Assembly: GCA_015698285.1 (NCBI GenBank)
Contig: CP048685.1
Span: 3,784,060 to 3,848,059, forward strand
Length of the DNA stretch: 64,000 bases
Direction of reading: 5' to 3'
Origin: Candidatus Nitronauta litoralis
GTDB lineage: Bacteria > Nitrospinota > Nitrospinia > Nitrospinales > Nitrospinaceae
Below are positions 37,813 through 47,971 of the stretch, piece after piece. How positions within the stretch are numbered: position 1 is the first letter of the stretch; each line of letters starts with the position of its first letter. Below the pieces are notes generated by a model. That model searched no databases, was not told where the DNA came from, and saw only the letters and a list, made by a program, of their open reading frames with translations. The position numbers were made by a program, and so were the translations under genes.

Positions 37813-38538
37813 ATGAAACGATTTTTCATTATTCCATTCTTGACGACATTTGGCCTGATAGCAGGCTGTTCTCAGTCAACTGTCAGTACTGAAGTTGACG
37901 AAGTCACAGTCGCTAAAAATATCGTTGGTGAAAATCCGGAATCGGTTCAGGATCTTACCGATCTTGGTTTCGCTTATCTAACGGCGGGGCGAATTGAGGA
38001 GTCTCTGGTGCCTCTGGAAAAGGCTGCAGAATTGCATCCGGATTCGGCAAAAGCTAATTTTGAATTGGGTCTTGCCTATGGTGCGTTGGGTCGGCACAAG
38101 GAAAAGATGCAAAAGTATCGCGAAGTTGTAAAACTACAGCCGGAATTCGCCCCGGCCCACTTCAAGCTGGGACAGGCACTCGCTGTCGAAGACCTGCATC
38201 AGGAAGCGATCCAGCATTACCAAAAAGCCTTGAAACTCTCACCAGCAAATGCGGAAACTCATTACTATCTCGGAATGTCTTACTATTTGTCCAAACGGCA
38301 CAAGGAAGCGGTTGGGGCATTTGAAAATGCGACCCAACTGGCACCGGACAATGGCAAAGTGTGGCACGGGCTAGCACTGGCGTATCTTGAGCTGGGTCGT
38401 TACCGGGATGCGCTGGAGCCCTTCAAGAAGGCTTTGGCCTTGAACCCTCCAGCAGGAAAAGAAAATAAAACACCTGCAGAACAAAGCCCAACTCCAGTTT
38501 TATTCGAGGAAAAGGGGCAAGTCGCCCGCATCCCCTGA
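37813..38538 (+). CDS. TPR-repeat lipoprotein
   Basis: A 241-residue protein. A lipoprotein signal (KRFFIIPFLTTFGLIAGC, lipobox LIAGC with the cysteine near residue 18) should anchor it in the inner leaflet of the outer or inner membrane. The rest is mostly tetratricopeptide repeats, five or so in tandem, each with the usual A-x-x-x-L/G pattern (LGLAYGALGRHKEKMQKY, LGMSYYLSKRHKEAVGAF, LALAYLELGRYRDALEPF). A Lys/Pro-rich tail follows. I start at ATG 37813; GTG 37798 would put five residues before the signal. It likely acts as a scaffold in an envelope complex; the partner is unknown. Confidence 0.85.
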   Translation: MKRFFIIPFLTTFGLIAGCSQSTVSTEVDEVTVAKNIVGENPESVQDLTDLGFAYLTAGRIEESLVPLEKAAELHPDSAKANFELGLAYGALGRHKEKMQKYREVVKLQPEFAPAHFKLGQALAVEDLHQEAIQHYQKALKLSPANAETHYYLGMSYYLSKRHKEAVGAFENATQLAPDNGKVWHGLALAYLELGRYRDALEPFKKALALNPPAGKENKTPAEQSPTPVLFEEKGQVARIP

Positions 38539-38557
38539 ATTTTTGAGCAACAATTAC

Positions 38558-38653
38558 CTACCCGTTATCTCGACGACAGGCCATAAAATAGTACAGGAAG
38601 CCGATAAAGGCGACCCCTACCAGCCCGGCCAGCAACAATGATTGCGGATCCAT
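38558..38653 (-). CDS. 31-residue single-span membrane peptide
   Basis: A small open reading frame: MDPQSLLLAGLVGVAFIGFL... ending RRDNG. Residues 6-25 form a strong hydrophobic span; a Cys and two Arg follow at the end of the span, so the C-terminus is likely cytoplasmic by the positive-inside rule. GGGA lies about seven bases before the ATG, which is moderate support. It is convergent with the TPR lipoprotein and divergent from proline dehydrogenase. I do not recognise a family. Confidence 0.5.
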   Translation of the reverse strand: MDPQSLLLAGLVGVAFIGFLYYFMACRRDNG

Positions 38654-38812
38654 ATTATTTCCCGAAAAGGTTGAAATTGCGCTGCCTACTATAATCTAAT
38701 TCCAGAATTTTTCAATATTCAGTCCCCATTTTCTGAAAAAGGGACCATATTACTGGGAGAAGCTGTTTACGCCTCAACGGCTCTATTTTGTTCATATTTC
38801 CCGGAGGTCAAT

Positions 38813-39691
38813 ATGCATCTCCTTTATCCATTTGCCAAACGATTCATCGCTGGTGAAGATTTAAAAACCGCACTTCACAATGTTCTATCGCTAAACCGGC
38901 ATGGCTATCTGTCGACCATTGATGTTCTCGGAGAAGACACGCGTACCCGGGAACAGGCACTGGCTGCCAGACAGGAGTATCTCGATCTTCTCGAAAAGAT
39001 GAAGGATCAACCTTTTCCACTCGACCTTTCAGTCAAACTGACTCAAATGGGTCTCAACCTGGATCGCGAATTTTGTCGAAACAATCTGGAAACCATATTA
39101 AAAGCCGCCAGACACCACACAGTCAGGCTCGATATGGAGGGTTCAGACACCACCCAACAGATTTTGTATGAAGGAATCGAAATGCACAGACAATATCCAA
39201 ACCTTGGTCTGGTACTACAGGCTTATTTACACAGAACCGCAGATGATATTGGCCGTGTGATTCGCGAAGGAATATCAACTCGACTTTGCAAAGGTGCCTA
39301 TAGCGAACCGGAGCATATCGCCCTGCAATCAATGGACGATATTCGGGAAAACTTTTTAATGCAAGCTCGGCGATTACTAACTTCCGGCTTCCAACCAGCG
39401 ATCGCCACACACGATGAAATGCTGCTTAAGGAAATATTGAAATTCGTGAAAGCAGAGCATATTTCTTCCAAAACATTTTATTTTGAAATGCTGTATGGGG
39501 TCAGGCGTGATCTGCAAAAGGATTTACTGGACAAAGGCTTCCGGGTCCGGGTTTACGTCCCGTTCGGAAAATCCTGGCTTCCCTATACTTTACGAAGGCT
39601 GGCTGAACGAAAGGAAAACCTCCTGTTCGTGATCAAGAGTGTATTTCGTGAAACCTTTGGCCTGGGAGGATTACGGGAAGCAAACCCTTAA
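38813..39691 (+). CDS. Proline dehydrogenase (monofunctional PutA-type barrel)
   Basis: Oxidises proline to pyrroline-5-carboxylate with FAD, feeding electrons to quinone. The 292-residue protein is the single-domain type. The family signature is clear: YVPFGKSWLPYTLRRLAERKEN at 248-269 carries the substrate- and flavin-contact residues, with KGAY (160-163) and ATHD (198-201) earlier in the barrel. CGGAGG precedes the ATG. No P5C dehydrogenase gene is next to it, so the second step must be encoded elsewhere. Confidence 0.92.
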   Translation: MHLLYPFAKRFIAGEDLKTALHNVLSLNRHGYLSTIDVLGEDTRTREQALAARQEYLDLLEKMKDQPFPLDLSVKLTQMGLNLDREFCRNNLETILKAARHHTVRLDMEGSDTTQQILYEGIEMHRQYPNLGLVLQAYLHRTADDIGRVIREGISTRLCKGAYSEPEHIALQSMDDIRENFLMQARRLLTSGFQPAIATHDEMLLKEILKFVKAEHISSKTFYFEMLYGVRRDLQKDLLDKGFRVRVYVPFGKSWLPYTLRRLAERKENLLFVIKSVFRETFGLGGLREANP

Positions 39692-39743
39692 ATTTTCTCA
39701 AACTCATCCGTGTAGTCGTTTCCAACATCATGCGGCAATTTTA

Positions 39744-42089
39744 TTATTGGACGACACCTATTTTGATGGTCCGGCTATCCGATGCACCGCTATCGTCAAC
39801 TGCGCGCAGGGTAAATTCACCCGGCTGCGGGTTCCATTCCAGAGGCTCGGTTCCATCATTCCTGCCAAGAAATTCCTCATTAGCAAACCAGTACACAGAT
39901 CTCACTTCAGAGTCGGTGGTCACCATGAGTGGTAAGGATAAATCCGGTCGGCCCAGTGTGATCGCATATTCCACTCCTGCACGAGGTGAAGTGATGCGAG
40001 GTTTTAAATGCTGGGCTGATTGTCTATCCCGCTCACACGATACCAGAAATGGAGGAGGCGTCCTTCGGGAGATTCCAGCTTTTTTAAATACGCTCAGCAA
40101 ATCGCTCGGCCAGAATTCATAAACCTCATATTCGACTTTAGTTGGGTCGGAAGTACAAGCCCGGTATCCGCTATCCGGGTCAATAGCCACTTTTCTGAAT
40201 ATCCCGGAATTCCTGATAGGCGATTTCCCCGGGATAAAATCTCCCCATTCCGTGCGCGGACACAACTCATCGGCAAGATCACCTGTTTCCGAACACAGCT
40301 CAACTTTTGAAATGTTGAGGAATTTTTTTCTGCTTTGAATCTCGTCGACCAGGTGCTCTGTTTCCTGAACGGCATCAACAATATCGAAAAAAAGTGGAGC
40401 CGCCAACGATCCACCAATAAATTCCGGGTTGGGGGTCCCATCAAAATTACCCAGCCAGACCGCGAGCGCATAGTGGCCAAACAATCCGACCGCCCAGGCA
40501 TCCTTGAACCCATTGGAAGTGCCTGTTTTCCAGTACACAGGAAGTCGTTTCACATTCTGCCCGATAAAACTGTGTCGCGTGGCTATGGGGTTGTCCCTGA
40601 GCATTGCAAGAGTCAGATAAGCCGCTTCAGGACTCAGCAAAGATTTACCGGAGGCAGTGGGAGCGTTCTTTAAAAATCGAAGGGGCTTGAGCTCACCCTG
40701 ATTAGCCAGCATAGCGTATAACCGGACCAACTCCTGCATGGTGACCTCCCCTCCACCCAAAACAAGGGCCAACCCATAGTGTTCCCGGGTTTCCATTTTT
40801 CGAACACCAGCAGTTTTAAGAAAGGAATACAGGTCGGGACGTTGCAGCCGTGAGGCAAGATACAGGGCAGGAATATTTCGGCTCATCACCAGAGCATCCC
40901 GCGCATGCAGAGGTCCACGAAACCTGCCATCAAAATTTTCAGGACGGTAATCTGCAAACCGACTGGGGGCATCTTTGAGTAAAGTTTTCGGATGAATAAT
41001 CCCCTGCTCCAGAGCAAGCCCATAAATAAAGGGTTTCAGGGTAGAACCAGGAGACCTTTTTCCTCGTGTTCCATCAACAGCACCATCAATCGAGGCATCA
41101 AAATAGTTCGCGGAACCGACCAGAGCCCTTACTGACATATCCCGGAAGTCCACCATGATCGCCGAGGCATTTCGAACTCCCAGGGGACGACGTCGTTCTA
41201 CATAACCTTTAAGGACCGCCTCCAATCGAACCTGCAATTTACTATCAAGCTGGGTTTCCACTCTTCCCAGGGATGGGCTTAGAATATTTTCCAGGAAATG
41301 CGGCGAATAAAAAGGAAGTCTTGAAGGTGAATACACCTGCAATGGAAGCTCTAACAAAGCGTGCTGGCCTTTATCTTCCGGATGCTTCTTTATCCAGGCA
41401 TCAAAAAGGCGGGATCGGGCCTTGACCAACTCAGTATTTCCACTCCCTTTCAGAGGATTTCGTTTTGAAGGGTTTTGAGGAACGATCGATAGGGCCAGAG
41501 TTTCAGCAAGACTCAGTTCATATGCAGGTCGGTGATAATAAATCAGACTGGCAGCCCCCACCCCTTCAATATTTCCTCCATAAGGCGCAAGATTCAGGTA
41601 GGCTTCTAAAATTTCTTCTTTCTCATAATGCCTTTCCAGTTGTAGAGCGCGGAAAATTTGAACCAGTTTCCCCGGTATGGTGTACGAATCAATTTTAAAA
41701 CGCATTCGCGCCAGTTGCATGGTGAGAGTGGAACCACCCACCCGCCTGTTTCGCTTTATATACGTTTCATAAAAGGCCCGCATCAGCGAAAATGGGTTAA
41801 CTCCAGGGTGTTCAAAAAAATAACGATCTTCCTGCAGAAGTGTGGCCTCAATCAGTCCAGGAGCGATATCTCCAAGTGACAAGCGAACCCGGTAGATTTC
41901 ATCCGGTGCCAGGGTCAGGCGCAACAGTTTTCCATGACGATCATAGTAAGTACTCGAATAGCCAACGCCATCCATTAAATTCGGCTTGGGAAGAAAAAAA
42001 TAAACAGTCCCGAGAGCAAGAAAAAGCAGCAGACACACTTTCCCCCATAGGCCGGGTTTATAAAATATTTGGATCACTCTATTCAACAT
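39744..42089 (-). CDS. pbpC: Penicillin-binding protein 1C
   Basis: A class A penicillin-binding protein of 781 residues that polymerises and crosslinks peptidoglycan. After one N-terminal anchor (about 17-33) come: the GT51 glycosyltransferase, with Glu87 in LQEDRYFFEHPGV and GGSTLTMQLARM; the transpeptidase, with the active serine Ser349 in SPGSTLKPFIYG, an SRN triad motif, and KTGTSNGFKDAW; and the C-terminal BiPBP domain of the 1C subclass. Its start overlaps the end of the macroglobulin gene by 11 bases, the classical yfhM-pbpC pair. Confidence 0.95.
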   Translation of the reverse strand: MLNRVIQIFYKPGLWGKVCLLLFLALGTVYFFLPKPNLMDGVGYSSTYYDRHGKLLRLTLAPDEIYRVRLSLGDIAPGLIEATLLQEDRYFFEHPGVNPFSLMRAFYETYIKRNRRVGGSTLTMQLARMRFKIDSYTIPGKLVQIFRALQLERHYEKEEILEAYLNLAPYGGNIEGVGAASLIYYHRPAYELSLAETLALSIVPQNPSKRNPLKGSGNTELVKARSRLFDAWIKKHPEDKGQHALLELPLQVYSPSRLPFYSPHFLENILSPSLGRVETQLDSKLQVRLEAVLKGYVERRRPLGVRNASAIMVDFRDMSVRALVGSANYFDASIDGAVDGTRGKRSPGSTLKPFIYGLALEQGIIHPKTLLKDAPSRFADYRPENFDGRFRGPLHARDALVMSRNIPALYLASRLQRPDLYSFLKTAGVRKMETREHYGLALVLGGGEVTMQELVRLYAMLANQGELKPLRFLKNAPTASGKSLLSPEAAYLTLAMLRDNPIATRHSFIGQNVKRLPVYWKTGTSNGFKDAWAVGLFGHYALAVWLGNFDGTPNPEFIGGSLAAPLFFDIVDAVQETEHLVDEIQSRKKFLNISKVELCSETGDLADELCPRTEWGDFIPGKSPIRNSGIFRKVAIDPDSGYRACTSDPTKVEYEVYEFWPSDLLSVFKKAGISRRTPPPFLVSCERDRQSAQHLKPRITSPRAGVEYAITLGRPDLSLPLMVTTDSEVRSVYWFANEEFLGRNDGTEPLEWNPQPGEFTLRAVDDSGASDSRTIKIGVVQ

Positions 42090-45000
42090 GAATCTTTTTG
42101 GCCAACCCTCTTGCCTGTATTCTCAAGTCGTACATGGATTCAGCATACGGTGGCGGAATGGTGTATTCCCCTTTGTTGGTTGGTCGAATCCTATAGCGAA
42201 AGGATTTTTCCTTTGGTTGAACAGACACATAGGCAACAACACGATCTTCCCTTTTATCGATAAATTCAGTTTCCAAAGTTGAGCCTTCACCGGCCTTGTC
42301 AAGCACGAGATCAAATCCTCCTGGAAGCAGATCCACCAGGGCAATATTGTCTATCCATTTGTTCTCATGCGAGTGAAGGGTGATCACCACATCCAGCTCT
42401 TCTCCAAGTTTTGCTTTGGTTACAACCTCTCCCTTTAAATTCTGAAATTCACGGGTGATCTCCATTCCCTTTACAATTGGTTTTTCAGGAAGAGCTTTAT
42501 CAAAACCCGTATTCGCTACCTGATAAAATAACCCGTGTTTCCCACTGCCCTTGAACCTGAATGAGGACACCTCACCGTCGACTCTGCCCCGCTTTACTGA
42601 TACTCCAGTCGTGTCGAGGGGCGTGAAACTTCCTGCGCTCTCCTCCTGTTCGATAAGAAGGTTTACAGACTCCTGGTTGCCTACCGCAAGGGTGTATTCA
42701 TTTAAGGCTTGAATCGCGTAGGAAGATGACAACGAGTTGTACAGGGTTTCTCCAATATAATTTGCGATTTTAAAAATTATTTCCCGGTCCATATTTTTTA
42801 ATCGATCAGGGAAATGCCTTGCCAGCAACACGACATACTGACTGTACTTAACCAGGCTATTGTAATAACTGTACCGCGGCCAGAAGTCCTCCTTCTTAAA
42901 TACAAACTTTTCCAGGATGTCTTCTGCAAGGTCATCCTGTTTCATTAATTTAAAAGCACCGGCCAGATAAACCATGGTGAGATCATTGTCCCATTCCCAT
43001 TTTGAATGGCTAGAAATATAACTCATCAAGTGGGTAATATAATTAGTCGTCACCTCACCATTTCGTGTCAGGATATAAATCCCATAGGCCTTGGCTCTCG
43101 CGTCATCCTTGGACCGGATGGATTGATTGACAACATCTTTAAGATAGACAAGCCCTCTTTGAGTCAAATCAGTCGGAACAGGGAATCCTTTCTCACGACT
43201 TAGAGTCAGAAAATCCATAGCATATACACTTGCAAACAAAGATGGAGCCTCGTTCCCGGTCCAGTTTCCAAAACCACCTTCGGAAGTTTGCCTTTCCCGG
43301 AGACGATCCACCGTACGCTTCAAATTATTTTTTATTTTCTCATCATCAAAGCGGTAATCGGGATTTTGAAGCAGAGCTATGGGTGGAAAAGCTCGACTGA
43401 TGGTCTGCTCGGTGCAACTGTGCACATTATTTTCCAGAAAATCGATAAGCCCCTGAATAAGCCCAGAAGGAAGAGCCGAGAGGCTGACTTCGGTTTTAGC
43501 GAATTCCTGATAACGTTCCCGTTTTAAAGCGACTGTTTTGACACCATCCGAAAAATAACCGGAAGTCAACAGAGTGGCTTTTGGAACCGGAGGGCGAACA
43601 CTCAAGGTTGACTGGTATCGAACGGCATGGGCCTCACCACCAGCTACAAAATCAATTGACGCGGAACCCAGGACCTCATTTGCTTTCACTCTAAATCGTA
43701 CAAGCCCCTCACGACCTTCCGGAATCGAAACAACTTTTTCCGCAGGCTCCACCAACGAAAGATGCTTTGACAGGGAAACCGAGAAAGGAACCTGGGCCTG
43801 CTCGCCTGAACCTTCCAGATTATTGGCAAGTGTTGCCGTCACTTCAAAAGTGTCTCCAGGAGCGACGAACAAGGGGACGTTAGGACTGATGACATAATCA
43901 CCTTTTACTGTTGATTTCCTGGCAGAAGCCCCCACTCCACCAGCGGCAACCGCAACCGCCATCACACGCAATGTTCCATTAAAATAGGACGGAACCTCAT
44001 AAGTAACTGTTTGAGGATTCCTGTCTGCTCCAAGGATTCCGGACCAGAAGACTACAGGAGCATCGGTTTTCCTGCGGAAGGGATTGAGATGCTTTCCGCC
44101 CACAGCCGACATTCCACCTCCAAAGTTGAGAGACTCACGAACGGCGGAATACTCAGGCATAATTAGATCAAGAATCTGGGTCGTGTCCACATCCAAAGCG
44201 CGTCCTTTCAAGAAATAATCCAGTGGACGAGGGGTTTTGTATTGAGCCACCTGCAAAATGCCCTCATCAACCGCAAACACAACAATTCGGCTTGGTCTGT
44301 CTGTAGCCACCTTAAAAGAAAGTGGATTTCCCGGGCGGGCCTTATCAGGAACCTGGAGGTCAATTTCCACGCGCCTCTTTTCTATATTGGCTGTAAATGG
44401 AACAACAGCATAGGTTAAGGGGCTCATATAAATTTCAGGGGAACCCATTGCCCGGGTGAACGTCACATTCACAAACCCATTGCCCTCAAAATCATCTGGA
44501 ACCTTTATTTTTTGCAAAGTGTCGGTTTTGTCGGTGAGGAACCAGTGATGGGCATATACACGATCGCTTTCAATCGTGATCAAACCAGCGCCTGTATAGG
44601 GCGCCACAATATTCATTTCAATCTCTTCACCCGCCTGGTAGTAAGGCTTGTTCAGTTTGACTTTGAGCTCTGCCCGTGTGTCCAGCCTTCCTGCAAGATT
44701 GGCCTCGCCAGCAACCGAGTATTCAACGCGAGACACATCAAGCCCGTTCAAATCGGACAGAATCAAAACATAATCACCAGGATGGCTTGCGTCCAATTTC
44801 CACTTTAACCCGTCTGCTCCGATCTCCACCTGGCGGGTATCCAGAATACGTTCTTTGGGAACCGACTCATAACCCAGTTTCCCGTTCCGCTTAACCAGGG
44901 TTGATATATAGTCCTTACGTACCCGACTGAGTATCAGTTTCTGCCCGGAGACCTTATTCAGATCAGAATCTACAGCGATCCATTCGAGGGTGTGGTTCCG

Positions 45001-47700
45001 GTCATTTTTCAGGTAAGCAAGATTAGAAGCTGTTTTATGCCCAACGACAAATTTAAGGGGTGACACCAGCAGGTCTGCGTCCACCGCAACACTACGCCCT
45101 CCTCCTGCTTCGAAACCTTCACCTCTAAAGCTCAGGTAAGCGCTTGTCTTGCCATATCGTTTCAGGTCAAGGGCGAATTCTGCGTCTCCATTTTGATCTG
45201 ATTTCTCATCCGGCAAAGATTCCTGGATTTGACTGTTCTTCAAATTTAAACCGTTAAAAAACTGATATTCAGAAAACTCTTTAAACGAAAAGGCTCCAGG
45301 AGATAAGGTGAGTGTTCCCTTTATACGGCGATTGGTCGCCGGTGTGCCGTACAAGTTCTTAAGATTCACTTTTACTTTAAGGTCTTTCGGAGACACCCAG
45401 CCTTTTTTGCGCGGGACATTAAAGTCGGCCCTGATTTTCAAACGGTCCGGAAGAAATTCCTCCACTCGAACGCTGGTGGAGTTCAACAAGCTTCCACGCT
45501 TGCCATCATTGGAGATATAAAGATGAGCATGATAACGGCCAGTTGGTGAGGTTTCCCGTGTTTGGAATTCATATTCCTGATAACCGTTTGCCGCAAGTTT
45601 TATCGTTTCCTTTTTTATACGAATTCCACGGGAATCAATGATATCCAGTTGCAATGGGATTCCCTCAAGATCCTTGTCCCAATCCCGGGGTTTAACGATC
45701 AAGCCAAAATGAACCAGGTCCCCCGGGCGGTAAATCCCCCGGTCGGAAAACAGATAGGCTTTCATTCCTGTTTGGGAGAAGTGGGTACCGGAAACAGGGA
45801 ACCCGGAAAAATTCAGGCCGCGGTCTCTCCGGTTATAAGCCATGAACGAAAGGTCATCATCTTTAGATACCACCACTGCCACAGGCAACTTATCCCGGCT
45901 AATACCGCTCAGGTTTGGGACCGATGCCCTGCCCTCATCTCCAGTTAGGACAGTAAACACAGGCTTGCCGTTGTTACCTAAAACCTGGACCTGCGCACCC
46001 GACACAGGTTTTCCTGTAGCTATTGACTGAACAAAAACTTCACGGCTTTTGTCCGCATTTCTTTTGATAATAAACCCAAGGTCCGTGACTAGAATAAATC
46101 GATTATCCTGTCTTACCCGTAGATTCTTCCCCCGTTGACCAAATGCTTTTAGAAAGAATAATCCTTTCTTCCCCCTCTCTAAATAAGATGAAAAGTCAAA
46201 TGAAGTGAACTGAGCTTTTCTGTCGTCGTCCCTAAAGAGAGAAATCTCTTCAGTTTTCATATCGGCAATATGCTGCCGATCAAAATTATAATTAGTAAAA
46301 TAGGGGCTATCGAAATTCCCACGAGTCTGTGTTACCAGATGACTTATAAATCGTGGGAGCACTCTTGCCACCTCAAACTTGATCCTGTCCAGGCCGCGCG
46401 CCACAATGGATATTTTCTTTTCTCCGCTCAATGCTAAAAGTCCACCGGACTGCATAATTGAGAGCTCTTTTGGGAAAAAAGGTACCTGGGCGATGACCAT
46501 ATAATCCTCAGCCAGGACAAAACCTCCAAAGGTCTTCACTCCACCTTTCAATTTCACATACAGAAATCTCCCGGGTGCTGTGTCGAGTTTAAGGCTATGG
46601 GTAGCAGCATATTTTCTTGATTGTGGAATAAGGGATACATCCAAGGGATCAGCATACTTCAAAATCGAGTCAGTCACTTCATTGGCCGCCTGCCATCGAT
46701 ATGGCTTTTTATTCTCTGGATCTCTTTTTGCCACCGGATGAAACTCTGGAAGCAAATACACCTCTAGGTTCTTTGCAATCACCTCCGGCTCTGCCTTGAC
46801 ATTAGTGTCCAGGGTCAGCACCTGATCCGTTCCATACTTCCTGTTTTTGACCAAAGCTACTTTTGCAGATTTAACCTGATAGTAGTTTTCCAGACTGGGA
46901 ACTCTCACCCTCTCCCTGAACGTTTTTATTGAGGGTCGCTTTTGCCCCTTGGGTTCCACCCCTGTATCAACAACAAGACTTAGAAATTTTTCCTTATCGG
47001 GGAGCAATGGCAAGGCTGTAGTCAGGTCGGCCTGAGTAGCATCTGCGCTGTAAATTATTTCAAAGGGAAACTTATCATCCTGGCTTAATTTTTTATTGTT
47101 GCCACGTTTCACAAAACTAAAAGCCAATCTGTCTTCCAGGGACTTTTTATTTACGGGGTAATTAAAGTCAAGGTGAGTGGCAATGACTTTCCGGGCCGGA
47201 TTATCCGGATCCTGGAAAAATTTCATTTTTCGAGGAGAGACTCGAAAAGGGTTCGATCGAAATTTATACGCGTAAGTGTCCACTATCAAATGTTCGGGAA
47301 ATACAGACTTGTCAAAAACCACCTTATATTCCTGACCCGCAACCCATGGCGAATCCGGAGTAAATTTGATCGTGTAATCGTAATCCCAGCGCCATTCTCC
47401 TGGAATTTCCGGGACCATGGAAATACCCCGTGGGATCGTCTTACCAGCAAGCCTCAGGTTGGCACGACAGGAAGAGTAATAGCGTTTGCCATATCTTTTT
47501 TCACAGGCCTTTTTATCCATTCGGAAATAAAGGCTCAAAATCCGTTTGTTTTCGACCGTAGTTTTTCTGGGCATTTTTACGAACACAGGCTCGTCCAGAT
47601 GCCCTTTTATGGGGTTTTCTTCTGCTCTAGTAGCCCCCCCCCCAGCAATAAAACTAAAAAATATCCCACCAATTAAAATGCCCTTTTTTATAAATCCCAT
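42079..47700 (-). CDS. yfhM: Bacterial alpha-2-macroglobulin
   Basis: A giant periplasmic protease trap of 1873 residues. It has many macroglobulin-like domains, a bait region, and the thioester motif CTEQ at 1429-1432 (Cys1429, Gln1432), which covalently captures attacking proteases. I use the ATG at 47700 because it gives a clean signal peptide (FIKKGILIGGIFFSFIAGGG, cleavage near TRA/EEN) with GGGG about nine bases upstream; the frame extends to 47766 without a signal. The enteric YfhM is a lipoprotein, but no lipobox cysteine is found here. The pbpC gene overlaps its stop, linking the trap to wall repair. Confidence 0.95.
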   Translation of the reverse strand: MGFIKKGILIGGIFFSFIAGGGATRAEENPIKGHLDEPVFVKMPRKTTVENKRILSLYFRMDKKACEKRYGKRYYSSCRANLRLAGKTIPRGISMVPEIPGEWRWDYDYTIKFTPDSPWVAGQEYKVVFDKSVFPEHLIVDTYAYKFRSNPFRVSPRKMKFFQDPDNPARKVIATHLDFNYPVNKKSLEDRLAFSFVKRGNNKKLSQDDKFPFEIIYSADATQADLTTALPLLPDKEKFLSLVVDTGVEPKGQKRPSIKTFRERVRVPSLENYYQVKSAKVALVKNRKYGTDQVLTLDTNVKAEPEVIAKNLEVYLLPEFHPVAKRDPENKKPYRWQAANEVTDSILKYADPLDVSLIPQSRKYAATHSLKLDTAPGRFLYVKLKGGVKTFGGFVLAEDYMVIAQVPFFPKELSIMQSGGLLALSGEKKISIVARGLDRIKFEVARVLPRFISHLVTQTRGNFDSPYFTNYNFDRQHIADMKTEEISLFRDDDRKAQFTSFDFSSYLERGKKGLFFLKAFGQRGKNLRVRQDNRFILVTDLGFIIKRNADKSREVFVQSIATGKPVSGAQVQVLGNNGKPVFTVLTGDEGRASVPNLSGISRDKLPVAVVVSKDDDLSFMAYNRRDRGLNFSGFPVSGTHFSQTGMKAYLFSDRGIYRPGDLVHFGLIVKPRDWDKDLEGIPLQLDIIDSRGIRIKKETIKLAANGYQEYEFQTRETSPTGRYHAHLYISNDGKRGSLLNSTSVRVEEFLPDRLKIRADFNVPRKKGWVSPKDLKVKVNLKNLYGTPATNRRIKGTLTLSPGAFSFKEFSEYQFFNGLNLKNSQIQESLPDEKSDQNGDAEFALDLKRYGKTSAYLSFRGEGFEAGGGRSVAVDADLLVSPLKFVVGHKTASNLAYLKNDRNHTLEWIAVDSDLNKVSGQKLILSRVRKDYISTLVKRNGKLGYESVPKERILDTRQVEIGADGLKWKLDASHPGDYVLILSDLNGLDVSRVEYSVAGEANLAGRLDTRAELKVKLNKPYYQAGEEIEMNIVAPYTGAGLITIESDRVYAHHWFLTDKTDTLQKIKVPDDFEGNGFVNVTFTRAMGSPEIYMSPLTYAVVPFTANIEKRRVEIDLQVPDKARPGNPLSFKVATDRPSRIVVFAVDEGILQVAQYKTPRPLDYFLKGRALDVDTTQILDLIMPEYSAVRESLNFGGGMSAVGGKHLNPFRRKTDAPVVFWSGILGADRNPQTVTYEVPSYFNGTLRVMAVAVAAGGVGASARKSTVKGDYVISPNVPLFVAPGDTFEVTATLANNLEGSGEQAQVPFSVSLSKHLSLVEPAEKVVSIPEGREGLVRFRVKANEVLGSASIDFVAGGEAHAVRYQSTLSVRPPVPKATLLTSGYFSDGVKTVALKRERYQEFAKTEVSLSALPSGLIQGLIDFLENNVHSCTEQTISRAFPPIALLQNPDYRFDDEKIKNNLKRTVDRLRERQTSEGGFGNWTGNEAPSLFASVYAMDFLTLSREKGFPVPTDLTQRGLVYLKDVVNQSIRSKDDARAKAYGIYILTRNGEVTTNYITHLMSYISSHSKWEWDNDLTMVYLAGAFKLMKQDDLAEDILEKFVFKKEDFWPRYSYYNSLVKYSQYVVLLARHFPDRLKNMDREIIFKIANYIGETLYNSLSSSYAIQALNEYTLAVGNQESVNLLIEQEESAGSFTPLDTTGVSVKRGRVDGEVSSFRFKGSGKHGLFYQVANTGFDKALPEKPIVKGMEITREFQNLKGEVVTKAKLGEELDVVITLHSHENKWIDNIALVDLLPGGFDLVLDKAGEGSTLETEFIDKREDRVVAYVSVQPKEKSFRYRIRPTNKGEYTIPPPYAESMYDLRIQARGLAKKIHVE

Positions 47701-47971
47701 TGAAGGTTTCCCCGACCCAAAAGTTGTTTTTGAAAATATATCGCTGGCACCAGTGGTGACTTCCATCTGGAACCCGTTTCCAGACTATTTAGATTACTGC
47801 GGAATTCCCACCAATCCCAGAATCTTTTGATTTGACCCAACGTTGTATTGTGAGTATTTATTTTTTTCCTTCAAAACCAAGGATATAAGCACTCTACATT
47901 CCGAAAGAAAAATATATATTCAATCCTTCTTGATTTTTTATCTCTCACCGTTATTCTAAATCTTAGACAGG

